A stretch of 64,000 bases of DNA from positions 1 to 64,000 of the forward strand of contig JABWCN010000010.1 in assembly GCA_013359135.1 (NCBI GenBank), given 5' to 3'. The notes under the pieces are model-generated. The model saw only the letters and a list, made by a program, of their open reading frames with translations, had not been told where the DNA came from and did no database searches. Positions 55,077-63,908 of this stretch are shown here, piece by piece. Numbering within the stretch: the first letter of the stretch is position 1; the number at the start of each line of letters is the position of its first letter. The position numbers were made by a program, and so were the translations under genes. The DNA comes from Pseudobdellovibrionaceae bacterium. GTDB taxonomy: Bacteria > Bdellovibrionota > Bdellovibrionia > Bdellovibrionales > Bdellovibrionaceae.

Positions 55077-55508
55077 ATTTGTTTCCCTTTCTTTGTTTAG
55101 TTAAAAGAGTTTTAATTTGGATGCTTTTGTTTTTAAGTCATTGGACTCTTCTATTGTTTTCAAGATCTAGGATTTACTTAAGTAAAATCTCCATGATCAG
55201 TACATATGTTATCTTAATGAATTTTTATGAATTGTTAAAATAGATAAAAAATATTCAAATTATACTTTAAAGCTATACAACAAATGAATCTTTACTTTTT
55301 GATTCTATATGAGTGGGGAGGGGGAACAAGGCTCATTTTCCTCAAAATGTTAGTATTTTTCAAAATAATACTATTTCTTTTGACAGATGTATGACTTTAT
55401 TCAGCATTGGATGCTGTTTTTAGATTAAAGTAGTTTATGACGTATTTAAGATATCTCAAAATGGCACATAATCTGCTCTGATCAACTAATAGATATTAGA
55501 GGGTTCAT
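55077..55508. other. Divergent intergenic region, HPF to 55509
   Basis: This 432-base gap has no credible ORF or RNA fold. It holds a perfect 14-bp palindrome TTTACTTAAGTAAA (55173-55186) on the HPF side, a G-rich run (GGGGAGGGGG, about 55314-55323), and a sigma-54-like promoter at 55462 on the other side. Confidence 0.6.
55462..55477 (+). promoter_or_regulatory. Sigma-54-like promoter of the 55509 gene
   Basis: TGGCAC (-24) and CTGCT (-12) stand at exactly the spacing sigma-54 needs, with only two positions off the TGGCACG-N4-TTGCW consensus. The start would fall near 55488, about 20 bases before the ATG. Confidence 0.5.
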
Positions 55509-55934
55509 ATGAGAAAAATAATAGTAGTAAGTATTTCTGTTGGATTAGTTTTTTTGATGTCTGGTTTCAATTATAAACAGCAGTCTCATCAAGCCAGATG
55601 GGGACGTTTTGTTGTTGGAGGCTTAAAGGGTTACTTTTGTACTTTAACTCCTCTGGAAAATGAAGTTCTTCAAAGTCACAATCAACAGATATACTCAGGG
55701 AAGATTCCTTCAGAGTTTTCTATTTTTTCTATTAATAAAAATCAGCAAAGAATAACTCATCAAAAAGAAATCTATATGTTAGAAAAATATGGTTCCGATA
55801 CAGACTATTTTTCCAGAAAATGGAAAGAAGCTCTTGCTGATGGACAAATGCCTACTACTATTCAATGGATAACCTCAAAAAATAAGATCGTTTATTTTAA
55901 AAACAATCAGTATCATGTTTGTGAGTTGAAATAA
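55509..55934 (+). CDS. Small secreted hypothetical protein
   Basis: The 141-residue protein has a signal peptide (about 1-20) and a basic domain with two Cys. I recognise no family. AGAGGG lies before the ATG. It is a single gene, probably driven by the sigma-54-like promoter upstream, so it may be made under a particular condition. It is convergent with the PhnD-type gene. Confidence 0.78.
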   Translation: MRKIIVVSISVGLVFLMSGFNYKQQSHQARWGRFVVGGLKGYFCTLTPLENEVLQSHNQQIYSGKIPSEFSIFSINKNQQRITHQKEIYMLEKYGSDTDYFSRKWKEALADGQMPTTIQWITSKNKIVYFKNNQYHVCELK

Positions 55935-55973
55935 TTTAACAAATAGGATCACTTTTGAAGATGATATAGAAGA

Positions 55974-56876
55974 TTATTTTTTTATAAATTCTTGGGCAGA
56001 CTTACCAAGAGATTTAAGAGTGTTCCTAATTTCATCATAATGAGTATCATCAACAGAGATTACTCCATTCATATTATAAAGCTTCATAAATGTGTCTTTG
56101 CCATACTCAGTCTCTAAAAAATCAATAAGAGCTTTTTTGATTTTAATTTTTAGATCCTCTTCCATTTCTCCTCTGAATACAATCGGGTCGTTGGGGATTG
56201 GATCTGTCAGCTTTAAAATCTCAATTTTATCAAACACATCAGGAAATTGGGTTAAAACTAGCTTACGAGCATCTTGGGGTTTACCATCTTTTTCAGGAGT
56301 ATAAAAGGTAGCACCTGCATCGACTTGTTTCTGATAGAGCATAGAAATAACGGTGTCATGTTTACCAGCAAAAACAAACTCTTTCGGCTTAATATTTTTT
56401 TTTCTTAGAAGTTCAGCTGGCATCAGAAAACCTGAAGTAGAAGCAGGGTCAACAAAAGCGAATCGCTTGCCATCAATGTCTTCAATTTTTTTTAAATGCC
56501 CTTTTCTAGTTATAATTTGTCCTTGATAGTATCTTTGACCGTAGTGGACTCCCATCAACTTGGCTTGAACTCCATATTTTTCATAGGCCAGAATATATCC
56601 AAAAGTATTCATAATGGCTACGTCTGCTTTTTTTGATCCGAAGGCTTCAACTACAGCGATATAACTTGTGGGGACTTTGACATCAAATGCCAAGCCAGTT
56701 TTTTCATGTAGAAACTGAGCCACTTTTTTTCCATTGTCTTCTAGAACTCTGGCATCTTGACCTGGAATTAGAAATAATTTGATTGGATTTTTTTCAGTCC
56801 CTAGATTGTGTGAAGATGTACAACTTACAGAAAAAAAAGCGGAACAAAAAATGATCAATGAAAGTCTATATAGCAT
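55974..56876 (-). CDS. PhnD-type periplasmic binding lipoprotein, orphan
   Basis: The 300-residue protein has a lipoprotein signal (VSC, C19) and the phosphate/phosphite/phosphonate binding-protein fold: FLIPGQDAR, VEAFGSKKADVAIMNTFGY, FVDPASTSGFLMPAELL and IPNDPIVFRGEM. In ABC importers of this class it delivers phosphonate or similar oxyanions. No permease or ATPase gene is adjacent, so it may serve a distant transporter or act as a sensor. No ribosome binding site is evident before the ATG. Confidence 0.88.
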   Translation of the reverse strand: MLYRLSLIIFCSAFFSVSCTSSHNLGTEKNPIKLFLIPGQDARVLEDNGKKVAQFLHEKTGLAFDVKVPTSYIAVVEAFGSKKADVAIMNTFGYILAYEKYGVQAKLMGVHYGQRYYQGQIITRKGHLKKIEDIDGKRFAFVDPASTSGFLMPAELLRKKNIKPKEFVFAGKHDTVISMLYQKQVDAGATFYTPEKDGKPQDARKLVLTQFPDVFDKIEILKLTDPIPNDPIVFRGEMEEDLKIKIKKALIDFLETEYGKDTFMKLYNMNGVISVDDTHYDEIRNTLKSLGKSAQEFIKK

Positions 56877-57004
56877 GCTTTATATCATTAACGTATTATT
56901 AAACAAAAAGGAATAAAATTAATTGGTTATGATTTGAAAAGTAAATAAAATTACTTTTTAATAGAGTAAAGTATTTATAACGTATTAGATGTAAAGGAAT
57001 TAAG

Positions 57005-57295
57005 ATGAAAATGTTGAGTGTTTTAGTGATGTCCAGTTTTTTATATATGTCCTGTGCTGAAAAAAGAATTTTGCCGGGATCAGATAATGTAAAAATTAGC
57101 AGAGATCAGCCTTCAGCAGAGTGTAAAAATCTTGGCCGCGTTCAGGGGAGAACAATTTCTGTTACTCCAAATCTTGAATTTGCAATTGAAGACATGAAGA
57201 AAGAAGCCTCTTATAAGGGTGCTAACTATGTAGTTATGGAAACAGCATCTGGATATGATACAGCAGTTTCAGGAACAGCCTTCTATTGTCCTTAA
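57005..57295 (+). CDS. DUF4156-type lipoprotein
   Basis: The 96-residue protein has a lipoprotein signal (YMSC, C17) and the DUF4156 pattern: a Cys in SAECKNLG, then DMKKEASYKGANYVVM and a final FYC. Members such as YjeI are small outer-membrane-directed lipoproteins of unknown role. AAAGGAATT precedes the ATG. An 8-bp inverted repeat AAAAGTAA/TTACTTTT (56937-56944 and 56951-56958) lies in its upstream region. Confidence 0.82.
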   Translation: MKMLSVLVMSSFLYMSCAEKRILPGSDNVKISRDQPSAECKNLGRVQGRTISVTPNLEFAIEDMKKEASYKGANYVVMETASGYDTAVSGTAFYCP

Positions 57296-57356
57296 ATGAC
57301 TTTCACCTAGTCAAAATTGTTTAATGTCTTGATTTAAGACTAGTTTTCAATCAACT

Positions 57357-57382
57357 GAATAGGATCGACGTTAATCCTATTC
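57357..57382. repeat. 9-bp perfect hairpin between DUF4156 and FecR genes
   Basis: GAATAGGAT (57357-57365) is complementary to ATCCTATTC (57374-57382), with an 8-base loop and no T run. It is more likely an operator or RNA processing site than a terminator. Confidence 0.6.
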
Positions 57383-57441
57383 TGATATCAATAAGTTGAA
57401 TGCTATAGAGTTTTTCTAAGGTCATGTGCTAATCTAGAAGC

Positions 57442-58533
57442 ATGAAAAATATCAAGAACGTATACCCTGTGGCTTTGTTTGTCTTTTTATTTCTTTTTAA
57501 AACAGTAGCTTTTTCCGAGGACCTTTATGGGATATTTATGGTGGTTAAAGGGGGTGTGGAAGTAGAGTCTTTGAAAACTGGGAAGACACTGGCAAGAGTT
57601 GGAATGAAGGTTTATCCAGGTGATAAAGTTTCAACGCAAAAAGAAGCTCGTGCTAAAGTGGTTATGTCTGACAGAAATGTTATGAATATTTCACCAGAGA
57701 CAGTCCTGACAATCAATAAATATGAAAATGATCCTAAATCCAATACTAAAAATGTAGAGCTAGAGTTAACTCAAGGTAAAGTAAGAAATAATGTAGAACA
57801 AAAATATGATGGAGATAAAAGTAAATTCATCATTAAAACTCCAACTGCGGTTGCGGGAGTACGAGGAACTCAGTTCTTAACTTCATTTGATAGAACTACC
57901 CAAATTACGGCGGTTATTACATTCAAAGGAGCTGTTCAAATGGCTCCAATATTACCCAATGGTCAAGTTTCATCTCAAGTGGTAACAATTAAGAAGGGTG
58001 AGACCTCTTCTGTGAAGCAAGGCCAAGATTCACCTGAACCTCCTAAAATTGTACCTAAAGAAGATTTGAATAAAGCTGAAAAAGAATCTCAAGCCAAAGT
58101 TCCTCCTAAGCCGGAAAATGAATCAACTGCAGTTGCAGATCAAAAAAGTGATGGAAAAGGAGATGGAGGAGAAAAAAAAGATACTAAATTAGATGATAAA
58201 AATAGAAAAGATAAAGATGTTAAAAAGAATGAAATTTCAGATCAGGCAAATGTAAATAGTGAGGGAAAAAGGGAGCCAGCCTCTGATATAAAACCTGGAG
58301 CCATTGATAAAGTAAAAGAATCAGTAATGATAGATAAAAAAGATTTAGATTTTCGAGATGCTAATAATATTAAACCACCAATGGTCGTAGACGTACCAAC
58401 TATCTTACCTGTTGTCACTAGACCTCCGACCATTATTCCACCAGCGCAACAAAATCCGATGATTGATGAGATAGTTCGAAGTAGAATAAATAAGACAACT
58501 GTTATTATTAGACCTGTAATTCCAAACAAGTAA
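57442..58533 (+). CDS. FecR-domain secreted protein
   Basis: The 363-residue protein has a signal peptide (about 1-27), a FecR domain (about 45-150) with LELTQGKVRNNV and TPTAVAGVRGTQF, and a long low-complexity tail rich in Lys, Asp and Glu and later Pro. It has no cytoplasmic part, so it is not a classical FecR sigma regulator. Such stand-alone FecR proteins are often found beside CHASE2 cyclases. It is followed 12 bases later by the TPR/barrel gene. Confidence 0.87.
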   Translation: MKNIKNVYPVALFVFLFLFKTVAFSEDLYGIFMVVKGGVEVESLKTGKTLARVGMKVYPGDKVSTQKEARAKVVMSDRNVMNISPETVLTINKYENDPKSNTKNVELELTQGKVRNNVEQKYDGDKSKFIIKTPTAVAGVRGTQFLTSFDRTTQITAVITFKGAVQMAPILPNGQVSSQVVTIKKGETSSVKQGQDSPEPPKIVPKEDLNKAEKESQAKVPPKPENESTAVADQKSDGKGDGGEKKDTKLDDKNRKDKDVKKNEISDQANVNSEGKREPASDIKPGAIDKVKESVMIDKKDLDFRDANNIKPPMVVDVPTILPVVTRPPTIIPPAQQNPMIDEIVRSRINKTTVIIRPVIPNK

Positions 58534-58545
58534 ACTGAGATAGCT

Positions 58546-60591
58546 ATGAAAAAACCACTTATTGTCTTATTGTTAACTAGTCAGATGGTATTTGGCTTAG
58601 GCCAACAAGTGACTTTACTTCAAAACCAACCTATAGTGATAGAGTATTACCATAATTTACCAGATGGAAAAGCCCTGTTTTTAACAGTGCTTGAGACTCA
58701 GACTAAAAAGAAAGCTTCAGTTGAATTAACTCCGTCTTTACAAGATAAAAAAATATTGGTTGGAGGTTTTAAAATTCAACTTGATATGAATAAGTTACCT
58801 AGTCAGAACTTAGAATTTTTAACTAAGTCAGGAGATAAGCTTTTTGCTCACGTCATTCCAAATGCAAATTCTAAAGATAATACTCTTTCTGTGGCTTTAT
58901 TTAATAAAGAATCTGAATGGCAAGCCTACACAGCTAATTTCTTAAATAAAGCTAACGAAGAACTATTGAAACAGCAAAAAAAAATTCAGCAAGAAGCCCA
59001 GAAAAACTTAAAAAATGTTAATTTTAATAATTCAGCAGCACTAGAAAAATTAAAAGAGAAAAATGAAACATTAATTAGATTGAATGATCGCATCCAAGAA
59101 CAAACTCGATTAAGCTTCGAAGCTCAAGAGGCCATAAAAAGAGAAGAATTATTGCGACAACAAGAGCTAAAAACTAAGCATGAACGAGAAAAAAATAAAC
59201 AACTTTCAAAGTTGAAAGCAGATAATGCTTTGATTTCTTACCAAAAACAAAACTTTAAAGAAGCTTCGCGACTATATGAAGAAGCAATTGCTCTTGATCC
59301 TGAAAATGATGAGTTTTATTATCGCTATGGAGTGAGTCTTTATAAAGTAAATAACTATAATAAATCTTTATCAGTTTTATCAATTGCTGAAGGCGGGGAG
59401 CAAGACCCTGTTGAGCATAAGTATTATGTGGCCTTAAATCATTTAAAGTTAAATGAATTAGATAAAGCTCTTTCTGAGTTTAAGGAAATAAGAGATGAAG
59501 ATGATAAAGCTTTAAGTCCAATTGCAGCTTTTTATGCAGGAAATTTAGAGTTAAACTCTAAGAGCTTTAAGACAGCCAGAGAAAATTTTCAGTATGTTTT
59601 AGATAAATCATCAGATCCTAAGTTAGATAAGGAAGCTGAATTAAAGTTGGAAGAGGTCGACAGACTTGAAAGTTTTTATGAAAGTCAGAAAGAAGTTTTC
59701 AAATACAGTCTGAGTGTTGGGCCTCAGTATGACGGCAATGTTTTAAATGTAGCAACACAAAACTTAGCAACTAATACAGAAGCTTATCGCTTACAGTACG
59801 GCGCTAGTTTGACGTATCATGTGTATAGAACTCTATCTTCACTGTATTCATTGCAATTTGATATTAATGATATGTACAGTGTTGATAAAAACTTTAAATC
59901 AGACAGTACGATTCAATCAGCTGATCCTTTAACTATGGGTGTGAAAGCTCCTATGAATCATCAGTGGAAGCTGTTTAGTAAAGATTTTAGTTCTAATATA
60001 GCTCCTTACATTACGACTTTATCAATGAGTAGTGAAGGTGGAAGTAGAAAGCAGATTATGTCTTCCCAAGGTTTTGGAGCTGATGTATCTTGGGCACAGT
60101 CAAAATCTTGGTCACATGTTATAAAAGCTGATTACATTATGGATAATTCAAGTCTTGAAGTTTCAACCCCTGAAGATAATCAATCTGCAAAAAGAACTAC
60201 CCTGGGATACAGTTTAATTAAAGTTCTGGATGATAAAGCAAGCAAATCTTTGATGGGTGATTTAAGTTATATTCAGAATAAGTCTGATGGTACTAATAAT
60301 AACTTTAATAAGACAATTTTAGGATTAACATACAGTTTTCCATGGTCAAAAACCTATAAGGGAGCTTCAAAGCTTGAGTATACAGATTTAAAATATCCAG
60401 ATAATTCCAATTTAAGAAAAGATAGTATTACTGTAGCTTCACTATCAGCAGTCAAAGACTTAAATAAAAATAAAAGCCTTTCCTTTAATTTTGCTTATAA
60501 TCTAAATAGTTCAAATGTTGATTCTTATAAGTACAACAAGATAGTATTGGGTTTTTTATTTACTTACACTGGCAATTATTCCAAAAAATAG
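58546..60591 (+). CDS. TPR protein with C-terminal outer-membrane beta-barrel-like region
   Basis: The 681-residue protein has a signal peptide (about 1-17), a coiled coil (about 140-225), TPR repeats (about 225-380) and a C-terminal half of alternating strands (about 390-681) ending in FLFTYTGNYSKK. This is the layout of TPR-barrel outer-membrane proteins, such as surface-lipoprotein assembly modifiers. The terminal residue is not the usual aromatic. Exporting or displaying the FecR protein is a possible role (inference). It is coupled to that gene by 12 bases. Confidence 0.75.
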   Translation: MKKPLIVLLLTSQMVFGLGQQVTLLQNQPIVIEYYHNLPDGKALFLTVLETQTKKKASVELTPSLQDKKILVGGFKIQLDMNKLPSQNLEFLTKSGDKLFAHVIPNANSKDNTLSVALFNKESEWQAYTANFLNKANEELLKQQKKIQQEAQKNLKNVNFNNSAALEKLKEKNETLIRLNDRIQEQTRLSFEAQEAIKREELLRQQELKTKHEREKNKQLSKLKADNALISYQKQNFKEASRLYEEAIALDPENDEFYYRYGVSLYKVNNYNKSLSVLSIAEGGEQDPVEHKYYVALNHLKLNELDKALSEFKEIRDEDDKALSPIAAFYAGNLELNSKSFKTARENFQYVLDKSSDPKLDKEAELKLEEVDRLESFYESQKEVFKYSLSVGPQYDGNVLNVATQNLATNTEAYRLQYGASLTYHVYRTLSSLYSLQFDINDMYSVDKNFKSDSTIQSADPLTMGVKAPMNHQWKLFSKDFSSNIAPYITTLSMSSEGGSRKQIMSSQGFGADVSWAQSKSWSHVIKADYIMDNSSLEVSTPEDNQSAKRTTLGYSLIKVLDDKASKSLMGDLSYIQNKSDGTNNNFNKTILGLTYSFPWSKTYKGASKLEYTDLKYPDNSNLRKDSITVASLSAVKDLNKNKSLSFNFAYNLNSSNVDSYKYNKIVLGFLFTYTGNYSKK

Positions 60592-60598
60592 ACTGTAT

Positions 60599-61087
60599 TT
60601 AATTTTTTTTAACCGCATTTAGCACTGTTAGTTCTAAATCGATGCAAGTTGTCACTGAAGGTATTGTATCGAGCATTCCCTTTTTTTTAATTTTAATAGT
60701 TACAGTGCAACCATTAGGAGTGATAGAGTTAATGGTATTGTCTTCATTAAGATCTACCTCTTCTGTATGAAGTTCACTTCCTTTTTGTTTAATCACTTTA
60801 CCATCATAAGATCGCATGACTCCATTACCTCTGATCGTTTCAATATGTACGAGCGTTATATTTTCCTTGTTTTTGAAAATATTTACCTCATAGCCATCTT
60901 TTTGAATGATAACACAAGAGTTGTCTTCAGGGTTAAATAGGCCTTCAAGGCTAGAACAGTCATGTTGATTTTCAACATAAATTTTTACTGCAGAATCTTT
61001 TGTATACGTTCCTAAATAATTACTATCTTTAGCAACCGATATATTTAAATTTGATAACAAAATAAACCATGTAATAACCTTTTTCAT
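60599..61087 (-). CDS. Secreted hypothetical protein, beta-rich
   Basis: The 162-residue protein has a signal peptide (about 1-19, ending SVAKD) and a beta-rich domain with four Cys (including HDC, SCVI, GCTV and TTCI contexts) that could form two disulphides. I recognise no family. AGGGAA precedes the ATG. It lies 7 bases after the convergent barrel gene stop, on the same strand as the cyclase gene and 112 bases after it. Confidence 0.78.
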   Translation of the reverse strand: MKKVITWFILLSNLNISVAKDSNYLGTYTKDSAVKIYVENQHDCSSLEGLFNPEDNSCVIIQKDGYEVNIFKNKENITLVHIETIRGNGVMRSYDGKVIKQKGSELHTEEVDLNEDNTINSITPNGCTVTIKIKKKGMLDTIPSVTTCIDLELTVLNAVKKN

Positions 61088-61199
61088 ACATTTCCCTTTA
61101 AAGTTTAGCTAACTCTCTACCTACTAGTAGTATTAGTAAGTAAATGCTTTAGTAAATTAAAAACTCAATAAAGGCAATCATTACATTTTTTTGATGTAT

Positions 61200-63878
61200 C
61201 TATTTTGTTTTCATTGTGTATACGCCATCCCAGTTTTCCTCAGGAGGTTCTTTAATAAAGTCTTCGCATCTATGAATAAATACTTTAGAAACTTTATCAT
61301 CAGGATGAATTCTTAGAGTTTCTTCAAATTTTTCTACAGCTTTAACGAAATTTTTTTGATGATAAAGTAAATATCCATCTTCAAAAGTCTTTAAAAAATT
61401 CAATTCTCTATTAGAATTTTTGTTGGCTATCAGTTCATAAATAGCTACAGGAAGGTTTTTCCCTTTTACTTTCACTTTATCAATTTCTCTTGCAATAAAG
61501 AACTCTTTGACTTCGTTGTAAGTACTCTCACTGATAACAATTCTGACTCCGTACTCTTTGGTAATACCTTCGAGTCTGGAAGCTAAATTAACGGAATCTC
61601 CCATCACAGTGTAGTTTTGAACAATGTTACTACCCATGTTACCCACACTCATTTCACCAGTATTAATTCCAATACCAATATCAATATGTGGTAAATTTTG
61701 ATTTGCAAATTCAATCTGAAGCTCCTTTAGTTTATCAAGGCTTTCAAGAGCACATTGGCAAGCTTGTGCAGCATGATTCTTATCTGTAATAGGAGCTCCA
61801 AAAAAAGCCATGACAGCATCTCCAATATATTTATCCAGTGTTCCTTTGTTTTTAAAAACAATCTCAGTCATTGGTGTTAGATATAAATTTAGAACACGAG
61901 ATAGCTCTTCGGGAGCTAGTTTTTCTGAAATAGTTGTAAAGCCTCTTACGTCAGAGAAAAAAACACTCATGCGCTGACGGCGACCTCCCAATTTCAGATT
62001 TTCATCTGATTTTAATAATTCATCAACAACTGCTGGTGAAACATACTTAGAGAAGGTGGACTTTAGTTGTTTCTTCTTTTTTTCTTCTGTGAAGTACTTA
62101 TAAAAAGTGACAGAAATATTACTTAATACCAAGTATATAATAAGAATTAAAAATCCAGAAAAGACGATATTTTTATTTTTAAAAAGAAAAAAGTCTATAA
62201 TAAGTAGGCAGGCAATAAGTATGTTAAGTGATACAAAAGAACTAATAGCTCCAAGGAAAGCCCAAATAAAAGAAAAGATAATTCCTAAGCTAAGAATAAT
62301 ATAAGGAAAAATTTTAGCTTCCAAATAAAGGTATGTCAGAAAATTTTCATCAAATAGATTGGCGAGCATAGTTAAATGGATTTCAGGTCCTGGATAATTA
62401 GCTTCAAGTGGGATTGTTCTTAAGTCATAAACACCTATGGCTGTAGCTCCTACTATAAGTGAACGACCTTTTAAAAAATCTTTTTTATTAACAGTTTCTG
62501 CAACTATATTAGATGTTTTTGTTTCTGGATTAATTTTTCGATTTAGAACTGTCATAGTTTCATTTGTGGTAAATAGTTCTTTAGCTGGAATATATGGTAG
62601 TGTCATTTGAGTTCCATAGTAGTTAATTAACACTCTTGCTGAGGTATCAACAGGAACTTGAAACTTAAGCTTATTGTCCGCATCGAAAATATTAAATGCT
62701 TTTATTTTTTTTTGATTTAAACTGCTATCTTTTTCAATAGCAATTTCAGCTCTATAGTTTTTTGAGACTAAATAAGATTGGAGAGATAAGGAGGGAATAT
62801 AACTCAAGCCAAGTCGATTTCCTGAGCGATAAAAAAGTGGATAACGACGTATATAGCCATCTCTATCCTGATCAGCTACGAAGCTAGCTGTATAGAGTGC
62901 TTTTTTTTGGATCATGTCTATGTTTGAAGTCCAATAACCATATTGAGGAATCGGATTAAATAAAGTTTTTTCAAAGATCCAAGACGTTATTTTCTCTAAG
63001 GAATGGTTCTCAATCTGATTGAAAGTTTTAAAATAAAGCTCTTTGATTTTAGTTTTATCTTCATCAGAAATAGGATCGTTTTTCAAAAAAGAAAGTTGTG
63101 AATTGTTGGTTTTATAAAGGTAAGGATCATTACTTGTTAACCACTCAAGACAATATTGGAAAAGTGCTTTATTTTGTTCTAATTGCAAGGCATTTTTTTG
63201 GAATGGATGAAGCTCCTCATAAGATTGTTTCCCAAGTGAAGAAATTTTATTAGCTTCTAGACGTTGATGAATATTGCTAAAAATAGGTTTAAATAAATCA
63301 TTCCATGGAAGTGATTCCAATATATCATCACTGTCGTCAATAGTTAGCGTAGCATTGAGTTTTACTAGTTCTTCACCACCGGTTTTTTTAAAAGCTTCAT
63401 TAATACAATAATCTTGAAATTTTATATTACTTTTTATGCCATTTTCACTAAAAGTACCTAGAACGAGTTTATCCGCATATTTTTCAATTGTAGCTGCTAA
63501 TTTTTCGTCGGCCTGAGTATTCCCTTTTTCTGGCTCAGAAAAAATAATGTCGAATCCTAAACTAGAAACTTCATATTTCATCAAGTTTTCGATCATATCA
63601 GCCATAAGATCTCGACTCCATGGCCAACGGCCAATTTCAGTCAAAGAATCATCATCGATAGAAACCAAAGCAACAGGAGCTTTGGTAGTTTTAGAAGGAG
63701 CAAGTTTGTATTTGAAATCATTGTATCTTAGGTCAAGAGTTTCAAAGGTCTCAAATAGGACTGAGTTTTTTTTTAGGTTATCAGGAGTATCCCTAAATTC
63801 ATAATACTGTTGACTAAAAATAAAAAAGACAAAAGATAAAGCAATCCCATAAAAAAGAGGTAGTTTTTCAATTTTCAT
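61200..63878 (-). CDS. CHASE2-domain class III adenylate/guanylate cyclase
   Basis: The 892-residue protein has an N-terminal membrane helix, a large periplasmic CHASE2 domain (about 40-500, with VALVSIDDDSLTEIGRWPW), a cluster of three membrane helices (about 515-600), and a class III cyclase domain (about 635-815) with VFFSDVRGFT (metal Asp near 640) and YIGDAVMAFFGAP. A TPR-like segment ends the protein. It makes cAMP or cGMP in response to an outside signal. The extra insert in CHASE2 (about 130-300) is unusual. It lies beside FecR and barrel genes that may feed its sensor. Confidence 0.93.
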   Translation of the reverse strand: MKIEKLPLFYGIALSFVFFIFSQQYYEFRDTPDNLKKNSVLFETFETLDLRYNDFKYKLAPSKTTKAPVALVSIDDDSLTEIGRWPWSRDLMADMIENLMKYEVSSLGFDIIFSEPEKGNTQADEKLAATIEKYADKLVLGTFSENGIKSNIKFQDYCINEAFKKTGGEELVKLNATLTIDDSDDILESLPWNDLFKPIFSNIHQRLEANKISSLGKQSYEELHPFQKNALQLEQNKALFQYCLEWLTSNDPYLYKTNNSQLSFLKNDPISDEDKTKIKELYFKTFNQIENHSLEKITSWIFEKTLFNPIPQYGYWTSNIDMIQKKALYTASFVADQDRDGYIRRYPLFYRSGNRLGLSYIPSLSLQSYLVSKNYRAEIAIEKDSSLNQKKIKAFNIFDADNKLKFQVPVDTSARVLINYYGTQMTLPYIPAKELFTTNETMTVLNRKINPETKTSNIVAETVNKKDFLKGRSLIVGATAIGVYDLRTIPLEANYPGPEIHLTMLANLFDENFLTYLYLEAKIFPYIILSLGIIFSFIWAFLGAISSFVSLNILIACLLIIDFFLFKNKNIVFSGFLILIIYLVLSNISVTFYKYFTEEKKKKQLKSTFSKYVSPAVVDELLKSDENLKLGGRRQRMSVFFSDVRGFTTISEKLAPEELSRVLNLYLTPMTEIVFKNKGTLDKYIGDAVMAFFGAPITDKNHAAQACQCALESLDKLKELQIEFANQNLPHIDIGIGINTGEMSVGNMGSNIVQNYTVMGDSVNLASRLEGITKEYGVRIVISESTYNEVKEFFIAREIDKVKVKGKNLPVAIYELIANKNSNRELNFLKTFEDGYLLYHQKNFVKAVEKFEETLRIHPDDKVSKVFIHRCEDFIKEPPEENWDGVYTMKTK

Positions 63879-63908
63879 AAAGATAGCTTCGGAGAATCTT
63901 TAAAAAGA

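Noticed and set aside
57326-57345. A possible terminator GTCTT/AAGAC after the DUF4156 gene
   Set aside because: The stem has only five pairs and is followed by TAGTTTTC rather than a clean T run, so it is too weak to annotate.
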